8,233 nucleotides of DNA. It comes from Actinomycetes bacterium. GTDB taxonomy: Bacteria > Actinomycetota > CALGFH01. The translations under genes and the position numbers were made by a program. The first letter of the stretch is position 1. Every line of letters starts with the position of its first letter. Under the pieces are notes generated by a model. The model did not search any database and was not told the DNA's origin. It saw nothing but the letters and a program-made list of their open reading frames with translations. The stretch spans positions 1 to 8,233 of the forward strand of contig JASLBL010000438.1 of the NCBI GenBank assembly GCA_030146615.1. Reading direction: 5' to 3'. Shown piece after piece: positions 1-6,595 of the stretch.

Positions 1-1699
1 CGACCACGAACAGGTAGACCAGGATCGGGAGCAGGAACAGCACCCCAGGCTCGCCGCCAAGACCCTGGAAGATGAACACGGCCGCCCCCAGGGAGGCGGC
101 GTAGCCGAGCATCACCGCCAGCATCAGGTAGATGGGCGCGACCACGCTGCGTAGCAGCAGGGCCAGGACCAGGGCGATCAGGATCCCGGCGACCGGGAAG
201 ATGACCCGCAGGTCGCGGCCGGTGGCCTCGCGCAGGTCGGCGGTGGCCGAGGTGGTCCCGCCGACCAGCACGGCCGTGCCTGGCGGGGCGGCGGCGTGGG
301 CCGCCTCCCGTAGCGGCTCGACCAGGTCGAGGGCCTCGGCCGAGGACGGGTTCATGGTCAGCAGCAGGTCGACCTGCCCGACCCGCCGGTCGGGGCTGAG
401 CTGGGGCGGCAGGACCTGGCCGACCCCCTCGGCCTGCTGGAGCCGGCCGGCGAGCTGCCGCAGGACGGCCGCCTCCAGCGGCTGGTCGCCGCGGACGAAG
501 ACCTGGGTCGGGTTCAACGCCCCGGCCGGGAAGCCGGTCTGGAGGTCGTCGAAGGCCCGCCGCGACTCGGTGTCGGTGGGGAGCTGGCTGACGAAGTCGT
601 AGTTCTGCCGGAAGCCGAGCGTGCCCGCGGCCAGGGCGACGACCACGGCCCCGCTGGCCAGGGCGACCAGCGCCGGCCGGCGGGCCACCAGCCGGCCCAG
701 GCGCCCGGAGGTCGACGCCCGGGGCGGCCGCTGCCAGCTCTTGGACGGCCAGAACACCCGCGGCCCGGTCAGGGCGAGCAGGGCCGGGATCAGGGTCAGG
801 GCGGCCAGCAGCATGAGGGCCACGGCCACGGCCAGGCCGGGTCCGAGGGTGGTGAAGAAGCCCAGGAAGGCCAGCAGCATGGCGCTGAAGGCGATGACCA
901 CCACCCCGGCGGCGGACGCGATCGCCTCCCCGACCCGCTCGACCGCGGTCGTGACCGCGACCTTGGGGTCGTCGCCGGCCCGCAGCCGCTCCCGGAACCG
1001 GAACAGCAGGAACAGGATGTAGTCGGTCCCGATGCCGAACAGCACCACCGTGAGCAGGGTGGTCAGCTCGGTGCCGACCTCGAAGTCGAGCAGCTTGCCG
1101 GCGGCCGCGATCAGCGACTGGGCCAGGGTGAAGACCAGCCCGACGGTGACGATCGGGAACAGGGCGGCGATCGGGCTGCGGAAGATCAGCAGCTGGAGAC
1201 CGACGATCAGCACGATGGTGGCGATGCCGACGATCCGCTCGGCGTCGGCGAAGGCCTCGGTGCTGTCGGCGAACAGGGCGACGTCGCCGGTGTAGCCGAT
1301 GCGCAGCCCGCTGCCCTCCAGCGCCTCGACCGAGCGCTCGCGCACCTGGCGTAGGGCCTCGACCACGGCCTCGTCCTGCGGGGTGCCCTGGAGGGCGACG
1401 GTGATCAGCTGGACGGTGCGGTTGGGGGAGACGGCCTGGGGCGCGGTCTGGGCGGCCGCCACCCGCTCGATCCCGGCCCCGGCGAGCTCGGCGGTCAGCT
1501 GCTGGACCCGCTGGACGTCGGCCTCGGTCAGCGGCCCGCCGTCGGCCCGCTTCACCACCCCGATCATGCTGGTCTGGTCGGCGTTGATGATGTCGGTCAG
1601 CCGCGGCGAGAACGCCACCACCGCCACCGAGATCACCACCCAGGCGAGGATGACGCGGAGTGGATGGCGGACGACAGACCGCCCGAGGGCAGCGAACAC
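1..1699 (-). CDS. MMPL/RND-family membrane transporter, C-terminal part outside window
   Basis: Translating the minus strand from GTG at 1699-1697 gives 566 uninterrupted codons down to base 2; the gene continues beyond the left edge. The start follows a GGAGG site (1708-1704) by 4 bases. Visible architecture: membrane segment at about residues 14-30, an extracytoplasmic domain at about 31-155, five closely spaced membrane helices at about 157-310, a cytoplasmic loop, another helix at about 342-362, a second external domain (363-495) and at least three further helices. This duplicated plan is that of MMPL/RND exporters. The helix around 211-233 carries GIGTDYILF, with the Asp-Tyr pair (D226, Y227) known in MmpL proteins as part of the proton relay. 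Families of this type are usually about 700-750 residues, so some 150 are missing. They export lipids, siderophores or hydrophobic compounds; the substrate cannot be read here. It lies 85 bases downstream of the secreted repeat-protein gene. Confidence 0.93.
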   Translation of the reverse strand, partial: MFAALGRSVVRHPLRVILAWVVISVAVVAFSPRLTDIINADQTSMIGVVKRADGGPLTEADVQRVQQLTAELAGAGIERVAAAQTAPQAVSPNRTVQLITVALQGTPQDEAVVEALRQVRERSVEALEGSGLRIGYTGDVALFADSTEAFADAERIVGIATIVLIVGLQLLIFRSPIAALFPIVTVGLVFTLAQSLIAAAGKLLDFEVGTELTTLLTVVLFGIGTDYILFLLFRFRERLRAGDDPKVAVTTAVERVGEAIASAAGVVVIAFSAMLLAFLGFFTTLGPGLAVAVALMLLAALTLIPALLALTGPRVFWPSKSWQRPPRASTSGRLGRLVARRPALVALASGAVVVALAAGTLGFRQNYDFVSQLPTDTESRRAFDDLQTGFPAGALNPTQVFVRGDQPLEAAVLRQLAGRLQQAEGVGQVLPPQLSPDRRVGQVDLLLTMNPSSAEALDLVEPLREAAHAAAPPGTAVLVGGTTSATADLREATGRDLRVIFPVAGILIALVLALLLRSVVAPIYLMLAVMLGYAASLGAAVFIFQGLGGEPGVLFLLPILVYLFVV

Positions 1700-1760
1700 G
1701 GTTCCTCCAGAAGCGTGGGGGCGAGGCCTGGTCGGCCATGGCCCCCACGCCAGTGGAACC
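1700..1760 (-). promoter_or_regulatory. Extended hairpin abutting the ribosome-binding site of the MMPL gene
   Basis: A perfect 10-bp inverted repeat (1713-1722 with 1741-1750, GCGTGGGGGC/GCCCCCACGC) fills most of the gap between the repeat-protein gene and the MMPL gene. Inside its 18-base loop two GGCC copies (1725-1728, 1734-1737) can pair. Outside it, 1700-1705 (ggttcc) and 1755-1760 (ggaacc) form a 6-bp outer stem that includes the last two G residues of the MMPL Shine-Dalgarno site and the bases up to the GTG. No U tract follows on the minus strand. It may end or attenuate the upstream transcript, or hold back MMPL translation; the pairing is seen, the role is inferred. Confidence 0.55.
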
Positions 1761-1784
1761 TGACGGGCTTGCCTTGGCGGGCGG

Positions 1785-2936
1785 CTACGGGGTCCCGGAG
1801 AACTGCACGAAGCCGTCGTGGTTCTCGCCGTTGACCACCGTGAACTCGCCGCCGAAGGCGACCCGGGAGCCGGTGATGGCGGCCCCGAAGGCGCCGAAGA
1901 CGCCGTTGGCGCCGGGGTTCCAGGGATCGACGGACCCGCCGGAGGCGCGCAGGGCGGCCAGGTGGCCGCGGCCGGCGCCGCCGATGCTGGTGAAGTGGCC
2001 GCCCACGTACAGCGTGGAGGAGGAGACCGCCAGCGCCTCGACGTCGCCGTTGGCACCGACGTTCCAGACCGGCGTGCCGCCGGCGGTCGGGCCGTAGGCC
2101 TGCGCGTAGCCGCCCGAGCCGCGGCCGCCCACGAACACCGTGCGTCCCGAGGCCGACACGGTGAGGTCGCCGACGACGTCGGCCGTCGAGGCCGGGCTCC
2201 AGGCCCGCAGGGTGCCGATGCCGCTCGACACCGCAGCCGCGTTGCGGCGCGAGGCGCCATTGACCAGGGCGAAGTCGCCGGCGAAGTACAGGGTGTCGCC
2301 GTCGGCGGAGACGTCCATGGCCAGCACGGTGGCGAAGTTCCCGGCCCCGTTGGAGATGGTCGGCTTGAGGCTGGTCAGGTTGCCGCTGGTGGCGTTGAAG
2401 GCGGCCAGGTGCCGCCGGCCGGCCCCCTCGGCCGAGTTGAAGTCGCCGCCCACGTACACCGTGGCGCCGCTGTTGGAGGTGGTGACCGACTTGACGCTGT
2501 CGTTGACGTACGGGCTCCAGCCGAAGGCGGCGCCGCTGGTCGGGTGAAGGGCGGCGACCCGGGAGCGGGCCGCCCCGCCGACCGCCGAGAAGTCCCCGCC
2601 CACGTACACCCTGGTCCCGGCGGGGGAGACCTTGAGCGCCCTGACCACGCCGTTGGCGTTCGGGTTCCAGGACAGGAGGTTGCCGGTGGCGGCGTTGCAG
2701 GCGGCCAGCCGGTTGCGGGCCGTCCCGTCGACCGAGGTGAAGCTGCCACCCAGGTAGACGGTGCCGCCCAGGTAGACAACGGCGTTGACCCGCCCGTTGG
2801 CCTCACAGGTGCCGTCGTCGGGGTTGGCGCTGACCACGGCCTGGGCCGGGCCGGGGAGGAGCACGGTCAGGGCGATGGCGGTGGCGGCGGCCAGCGGCAG
2901 CGCCAGCGCCGGGAACAGGCGTGCGCGAACAGGCAT
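1785..2936 (-). CDS. Secreted protein of seven beta-propeller-like repeats
   Basis: The 383-residue product begins with a Sec-type signal peptide: a basic start (MPVRAR), a hydrophobic stretch at about 7-28 and a likely cleavage site after AQA (31-33). The mature part is built of repeats of about 50 residues, each with a V-Y-V-G-G-D-F-like strand followed by R-x-x-L/V-A-A and then W-x-P. The GG-x-F element or its degenerate form falls near residues 63, 113, 163, 219, 269, 312 and 362. Seven repeats of this length suit a seven-bladed propeller like the delta-60/NHL-type repeats of extracellular actinobacterial proteins. The fifth copy is degenerate (GGRG). There is one possible disulfide pair (C44, C80). 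The ATG at 2936 has an AAGGGGG site upstream. No catalytic motif or wall anchor is visible; binding or scaffolding outside the cell is inferred. It follows the PHP gene by 55 bases on the same strand. Confidence 0.85.
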   Translation of the reverse strand: MPVRARLFPALALPLAAATAIALTVLLPGPAQAVVSANPDDGTCEANGRVNAVVYLGGTVYLGGSFTSVDGTARNRLAACNAATGNLLSWNPNANGVVRALKVSPAGTRVYVGGDFSAVGGAARSRVAALHPTSGAAFGWSPYVNDSVKSVTTSNSGATVYVGGDFNSAEGAGRRHLAAFNATSGNLTSLKPTISNGAGNFATVLAMDVSADGDTLYFAGDFALVNGASRRNAAAVSSGIGTLRAWSPASTADVVGDLTVSASGRTVFVGGRGSGGYAQAYGPTAGGTPVWNVGANGDVEALAVSSSTLYVGGHFTSIGGAGRGHLAALRASGGSVDPWNPGANGVFGAFGAAITGSRVAFGGEFTVVNGENHDGFVQFSGTP

Positions 2937-2991
2937 CGGTGGTGCCCCCTTGCCGTTGGTTGTCGGCGATCTCAGGCGGTGCGGAGCCTAC

Positions 2992-3843
2992 TCAGCCGAC
3001 CCCGCCGGCCGCCAATCGGTCACGCAGGGCCTCGAGGCGCTCGCCGGGAACGGCGACGTTGCCACCGGTGCCGCTGCCGAGGTGGACGTCCGGCTTGTGC
3101 CGGCCGTGGTAGTCGGACCCGCCGGTGGCCAGCAGCCCGCGCCGCTCGGCCAGGCCGGCCAGGGACCGGCGCAAGTCGTCGTCGTGCTGGGAGTGCCAGA
3201 CCTCGATCCCGTCGATCCCGGCCTCCAGGGCCTCGCCCAGGACCCGGTCTCGCTCGGCCGCGGCCAGCCTTCCCGGGTGGGCAAGGACCGCCACCCCGCC
3301 GGCCTTGGCCGCGATGGCCACGGCGTCGGTCACCGAGACGCTCGGGGCGGGAACATACGCCGGCCGGCCCGAGGACAGGTAGCGGTCGAACGCCTCGGCC
3401 ACGTCGGCCACGACGCCCCTGGCGACGAGCGCCCTGGCGAAGTGGGCCCGGGACAGGGCGCTGGCCCCGGCGACGGTGACGGCGTCGTCGTAGCCGACCC
3501 CACAGAGCCGTTCCAGCCGCTCCCCGATGGCCAGGTTGCGCTCCTCCCGGCCCCGCCTGGCCACCTCGACCGCGTCGGCCAGGTCGGGCTCCAGCAGCCC
3601 CTCGCCGTACAGCAGGACGTGGACCACCCGGTCGCCGACGGTGGCGGTGAGCTCGCAGCCGGCCAGGACCTCGACCCCGAGGCGCTCCCCGGCCGCCCTG
3701 GCCTCGGCCACCGCGGCCACGGTGTCGTGGTCGGTGACGGCCAGGGTCCCGACCCCGGCCGCGGCGGCGGCGGCGACCAGCTCGGTGGGCCGGTCGCCGC
3801 CGTCGCTGGCCAGGGTGTGGGCGTGCAGGTCGACCGCGGCCAC
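2992..3843 (-). CDS. PHP-domain phosphoesterase, TrpH/YciV-like; candidate pAp (3',5'-bisphosphonucleotide) phosphatase
   Basis: The 283-residue protein has the full set of PHP metal ligands: H7-x-H9 in DLHAHT, D14, DHD (38-40), E64, H75 in HVLLYG, H134 in SRAH, H189 in AHPGR and D244/H246 in GSDYHG. The roughly 70-residue helical insertion between H75 and AHPGR (about 95-165), with RN at 102-103 and PAYVPAP near 161-167, is typical of the TrpH/YciV group. Characterised members hydrolyse 3',5'-bisphosphonucleotides such as pAp and act as 5'-3' exoribonucleases on short RNAs. The GTG start (3843-3841) shares its first base with the last base of the cysC stop codon (TAGTG), and no good ribosome site precedes it, so translation is probably coupled to cysC. 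With sat and cysC upstream, clearing the pAp released when PAPS is used is the likeliest job; this is inferred from context. A general nuclease role remains possible. Confidence 0.9.
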   Translation of the reverse strand: MAAVDLHAHTLASDGGDRPTELVAAAAAAGVGTLAVTDHDTVAAVAEARAAGERLGVEVLAGCELTATVGDRVVHVLLYGEGLLEPDLADAVEVARRGREERNLAIGERLERLCGVGYDDAVTVAGASALSRAHFARALVARGVVADVAEAFDRYLSSGRPAYVPAPSVSVTDAVAIAAKAGGVAVLAHPGRLAAAERDRVLGEALEAGIDGIEVWHSQHDDDLRRSLAGLAERRGLLATGGSDYHGRHKPDVHLGSGTGGNVAVPGERLEALRDRLAAGGVG

Positions 3844-4388
3844 TAGCGGTCGGAGGGGGCGGTGAGCTGGTTGGCCTCCAGCCAGGCGATCACCTGGTGG
3901 ACCGAGTCGTCCACACTCTCGGCCTCGGTGTGCAGGGTGATCTCGGGGTTGACGGGCGGCTCATAGGGGTCGGAGACCCCGGTGAAGTGCTTGATCTCGC
4001 CGGCCAGGGCCTTGGCGTACAGGCCCTTGACGTCGCGCTCGGCGCAGGTCGAGACGGGCGCGGCCACGTGCACCTCGACGAAGTTGTCGACCGCGGTCCG
4101 GACCCGGTCGCGGGCCTCCCGGTAGGGGGAGATGGCCGCCACCAGCACGGCCACCCCGTGCTTGGACAGCTTGCCGGCGACATACCCGATGCGGGCGATG
4201 TTGGTGTCGCGGTCCTCCCGGCTGAAGCCGAGGCCCTGGCAGAGGTTGGTGCGGACCTCGTCGCCGTCGAGCAGCTCCACCCGGTGGCCGCGCTCGGCCA
4301 GGGTGGGGCCGAGCTTGGCCGCCACGGTCGACTTGCCCGCGCCGGACAGGCCGGTGAGCCAGAGCACGAAGCCGGTGTCGTTGGTCAT
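3843..4388 (-). CDS. cysC: Adenylyl-sulfate (APS) kinase
   Basis: This 181-residue protein matches the usual length of stand-alone APS kinase, which phosphorylates the 3'-OH of APS with ATP to give PAPS in the cytoplasm. The P-loop GLSGAGKST lies at 13-21. DGDEVR (41-46) is followed by the family segment GFSREDRDTNIARIGYVA, and ISPYR (86-90) holds S87, at the serine named in this family as a phospho-enzyme site. The lid region contains KGLYAKALAGEIKHFTG (121-137) and then DPYEPP, as expected. The ATG at 4388 has a GAAAGG site about 10 bases upstream. The gene is 28 bases downstream of sat and overlaps the PHP gene by one base, so the three probably form one transcript. Nothing suggests truncation, and it is not fused to sat as in some bacteria. 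The identification is firm. Confidence 0.96.
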   Translation of the reverse strand: MTNDTGFVLWLTGLSGAGKSTVAAKLGPTLAERGHRVELLDGDEVRTNLCQGLGFSREDRDTNIARIGYVAGKLSKHGVAVLVAAISPYREARDRVRTAVDNFVEVHVAAPVSTCAERDVKGLYAKALAGEIKHFTGVSDPYEPPVNPEITLHTEAESVDDSVHQVIAWLEANQLTAPSDR

Positions 4389-4416
4389 GGGACGGTGCGC
4401 CTTTCGTTGGTGGTGG

Positions 4417-5583
4417 TCAGGAGCGGTAGGCCTCGATCAGCAGCTCGGCCACCTCGGCCCGGGAGAACTCGGGTGGGGGCAGCTGGCCGGCGGCCAGCAT
4501 GGTCCGCACCTGGGTGCCGGAGAGGGCGACGTGCTCGCTGTCGGGATGGGGGCAGGTCTTGCCGGTGGCCATGGCCAAACAGCGCCGGCAGTAGAAGGCG
4601 TTGTCGAAGCGGAGCGGGGTGATGCCCAGGTCCTCGGCGGGCAGCGAGGCGATCAGCTCCTGGGCCTCGAAGGTCCCGTAGTAGCTGCCCACGCCGGCGT
4701 GGTCGCGGCCGACGATGAAGTGGGTGCAGCCGTAGTTCTTGCGGACCAGGGCGTGCAGGACGGCCTCGCGGGGGCCGGCGTAGCGCATGGGGGCGACCAG
4801 GGCGGCCAGCAGGACCCGCTCGGGCGGGAAGTAGCCGAGCACCGCCTCATAGGCCCGCATGCGCACCTCGGCGGGCACGTCGCCCTCCTTGGTCGGGCCG
4901 ACCAGGGGGTGCAGCAGCAGCCCGTCGACCATCTCAAGGGCGCACTTCATCAGATACTCATGGGCCCGGTGGACCGGGTTGCGGGTCTGGAACCCGACCA
5001 CGGTGGCCCAGCCGCGCTGGGCGAAGGCGGCCCGGGTCTCGGCCGGGGTCAGGGCGCGGGCCCCCACCGGGCCCGCCAGCGGCTCGACCACGGCCTGGAT
5101 GGGGCCGGCCACGGCGCGGGCGGGGGAGCCGAGCACCCGGGCCACGCCGGGGTGCTCGGGGTCGGTGGTGCCGTAGACGAGCTCGGCCTCGGCCTGGCGG
5201 TCGCGCTCGAACACCTCGGCGACCTCGAGCATGCCAAGCAGCTCGCCCCGCTCGCCCCGCAGCGCCAGGCGGCCGGCGTCGACCCGGGCCCCGTCGGGGA
5301 TGCCCAGGCAGACCGGGATCGACCACAGGGTGCCGTCGGGCAGGCGCATGGACTCGGTGACCGACTCGTGCTCCTTGGCCCCCATGAAGCCGGTCAGCGG
5401 GCTGTAGGCCCCGGTGGCCAGGGCGCGCAGGTCGGCCGCCTCGGCCGCGGTCAACGGCAGGGAGGGAAGCGGGCTCGACGCGAGGGCGCTCGCCTCGTCG
5501 GCGTCGAGGCGCCGGTCGACGAGCTGGCCGCCGTGCGGCAGGCCGCCGCGCGGTCCGGTCAACGTCTGCTCGCTGATCGTCAC
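4417..5583 (-). CDS. sat: Sulfate adenylyltransferase (ATP sulfurylase, Sat/Met3 type)
   Basis: The 388-residue product is the homo-oligomeric ATP sulfurylase, unrelated to CysD/CysN, that forms APS and pyrophosphate from sulfate and ATP. The N-terminal PUA-like domain contains GAYSPLTGFMG (58-68). The catalytic domain has QTRNPVHRAHE (199-209), whose Arg, Asn and two His residues bind substrate, and GRDHAG (292-297). Near the C terminus C332-x2-C335-x8-C344 with H346 close by resembles the zinc site of the bacterial and archaeal short forms. There is no C-terminal kinase-like domain as in fungal enzymes; the kinase is the separate downstream cysC gene. The GTG start at 5583 is set by an AAGGAG site about 8 bases upstream. 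It begins 37 bases after the LuxR-type regulator gene, on the same strand. No cysD, cysN or cysH lies nearby. Confidence 0.97.
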   Translation of the reverse strand: MTISEQTLTGPRGGLPHGGQLVDRRLDADEASALASSPLPSLPLTAAEAADLRALATGAYSPLTGFMGAKEHESVTESMRLPDGTLWSIPVCLGIPDGARVDAGRLALRGERGELLGMLEVAEVFERDRQAEAELVYGTTDPEHPGVARVLGSPARAVAGPIQAVVEPLAGPVGARALTPAETRAAFAQRGWATVVGFQTRNPVHRAHEYLMKCALEMVDGLLLHPLVGPTKEGDVPAEVRMRAYEAVLGYFPPERVLLAALVAPMRYAGPREAVLHALVRKNYGCTHFIVGRDHAGVGSYYGTFEAQELIASLPAEDLGITPLRFDNAFYCRRCLAMATGKTCPHPDSEHVALSGTQVRTMLAAGQLPPPEFSRAEVAELLIEAYRS

Positions 5584-5620
5584 AGTGAGTGCTCCTTCTG
5601 GTTCGTGTCGTCGTTGCCGG

Positions 5621-6292
5621 TCAGTGGTTCGGCCCGGCGCCGCCAGGGGTCAGCTCGAGCTCCATCGAGCGCTGCATGGCGAAGGTGGCGGCCTCGAGCT
5701 TGGAGTGCATGCCGAGCTTCTCGAGGATGTTCTGGATGTGGGTCCGGACAGTGTGCTGGCTGATGTACAGGTCCCGTCCGATGCGGGCGTTGTCCCAGCC
5801 CCGGCTGAGCAGGGCGAGCACCTGGCGCTCGCGCGGGGAGAGGCGCGACAGCGGCGAGTCGGGCGCCCGGTCCCGCGAGACCATGCGGCGGGCCAGCTCC
5901 AGGAGCATGCCGCGGGGGACCGCGCCCTCGCCCTCCAGGACCGCCCCGGCGACCCGCAGCACCGTGCTGGCCCCGTAGGTCTTGCCGACCACCCCGGCGG
6001 CGCCGGCGCGGATCGCGGACAGCAGCAGGTCGGCGTCGTGGTCGTCGCCGAGCACGATCACCCGCGCCTCCGGGCAGGCCTCGAGCATGCGGGTGACCAG
6101 GTTGGGCGAGCCTTCCAGGCCCAGGGCGGCGTCTACCAGCACCAGATCGGGGCGGAGGCTGGAGACATGGGTGAAGGCATCCTCGGCCGACGAGCAGCGG
6201 CCGATCACCTGGTGGGCGTCGTCGCGTGAGAACAACGCCTCCAGCGCCTCGTTGAACAGCGGCTGCGAATCCGCCAGCACCACTCTTGCCAT
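5621..6292 (-). CDS. NarL/FixJ-type response regulator upstream of the sulfate-activation genes
   Basis: The 223-residue protein has an N-terminal receiver (about 1-120) and a C-terminal LuxR helix-turn-helix (151-207, LSPRERQVLALLSRG then TVRTHIQNILEKLG). The phospho-acceptor fits D54 (LVLVDAALG) and the conserved lysine fits K104 (GVVGK). Two receiver positions depart from the norm: the acidic pair is D8-S9 instead of Asp-Asp or Glu-Asp, and the switch Thr/Ser is replaced by Gly (VIVLGDD, G82). Phosphorylation may therefore be weak or differently used, though D54 and K104 remain. The ATG at 6292 follows an AGGA site 7 bases upstream. The gene stands 37 bases ahead of sat on the same strand and may be cotranscribed with it, which makes sat-cysC a natural target. 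Its DNA-binding domain is close to that of the regulator at 7309-8094. Target and signal are inferred, not shown. Confidence 0.92.
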   Translation of the reverse strand: MARVVLADSQPLFNEALEALFSRDDAHQVIGRCSSAEDAFTHVSSLRPDLVLVDAALGLEGSPNLVTRMLEACPEARVIVLGDDHDADLLLSAIRAGAAGVVGKTYGASTVLRVAGAVLEGEGAVPRGMLLELARRMVSRDRAPDSPLSRLSPRERQVLALLSRGWDNARIGRDLYISQHTVRTHIQNILEKLGMHSKLEAATFAMQRSMELELTPGGAGPNH

Positions 6293-6311
6293 GACCGTCC
6301 TGTCTTTTCGA

Positions 6312-6323
6312 GCGAGCTCTCGC
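6312..6323. repeat. Inverted repeat GCGAG-CT-CTCGC just upstream of the regulator start
   Basis: Arms 6312-6316 and 6319-6323 are perfect complements around a 2-base centre, and the overlapping CTCGCGAG at 6319-6326 is itself palindromic. The site lies 19 bases before the ATG of the minus-strand regulator gene, so it would fall in the leader or core promoter and could serve autoregulation. The 8-mer GCGAGCTC recurs at 6446-6453. GAGCTC also occurs in coding DNA here, so its specificity is uncertain. Confidence 0.3.
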
Positions 6324-6385
6324 GAGCCTTCCGGCTGCCTACTCTGGCTGATCCGCCCGTCCCGGCCCTACCTCAGCCGCCGTAA

Positions 6386-6398
6386 GTCGTACTACGAC
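6386..6398. promoter_or_regulatory. Perfect 13-bp inverted repeat, candidate operator
   Basis: GTCGTA-C-TACGAC is a perfect dyad with a single central base, followed one base later by the palindrome GTCGAC (6400-6405), so GTCG/CGAC half-sites cluster within 20 bases. It lies 94 bases upstream of the minus-strand regulator and about 200 bases upstream of the kinase gene, in non-coding DNA. LuxR-type regulators bind dyads as dimers, and two such regulators flank the region. The assignment as operator is an inference. Confidence 0.4.
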
Positions 6399-6572
6399 AG
6401 TCGACGCCAGTTGCCGATTGCTGGAGGGCGGTTCGCGGCCTATCGGCGAGCTCGTGGGGATTGCCACCCCGGCCAACCGGCTGTTTGGGGGATTTTCATA
6501 CAGCCGTACCATCCACTAGTCACTTCTTCAGATGGGCAGCGTGTCCCCCGGAGCAGTACGTTGACGGCCGAC

Positions 6573-6595
6573 AAGTAGCAGGAGGGGGACTACTT
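6573..6595 (+). promoter_or_regulatory. Short hairpin presenting the kinase ribosome-binding site in its loop
   Basis: AAGTAG (6573-6578) and CTACTT (6590-6595) are exact complements. The 11-base loop between them (6579-6589) contains the whole AGGAGGGGG ribosome-binding site, and the GTG start follows at 6598. The stem is only 6 bp with four A-U pairs, so it is weak. It also helps decide the GTG start, since the site lies 9-12 bases upstream. Control of translation is inferred only. Confidence 0.4.

Noticed and set aside
132..1763. Several plus-strand frames in the first 1.8 kb
   Set aside because: They are interrupted Ser/Arg/Thr/Ala-rich frames opposite one continuous MMPL reading frame with regularly spaced membrane helices.
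2937..2991. Possible terminator between the PHP gene and the repeat-protein gene
   Set aside because: Only a 4-bp stem (AGGC/GCCT) with mismatched flanks can be formed, and no U tract follows; too weak to call.
1818..3479. Long plus-strand open frame (553 codons) across the repeat-protein and PHP genes
   Set aside because: It is Gly/Arg/Ala-rich low-complexity sequence with no domain motif, opposite two genes with a signal peptide and full PHP motifs. Such frames are expected opposite GC-rich genes.
4132..5763. Plus-strand open frame (543 codons) antisense to cysC, sat and the first regulator
   Set aside because: The minus strand carries unmistakable sat, cysC and LuxR motifs; this frame has only Gly/Gln/Ala/Val/Leu-rich composition and no recognisable family.
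6462..6497. CCCC...GGGG pairing followed by TTTT as a plus-strand terminator in the control region
   Set aside because: The stem is four pairs across a long loop with only a small inner dyad, and no plus-strand gene ends upstream of it.
6561..6566. TTGACG as the -35 box of the kinase promoter
   Set aside because: No TANNNT-like -10 occurs 16-19 bases downstream; that position is the G-rich ribosome-binding site.
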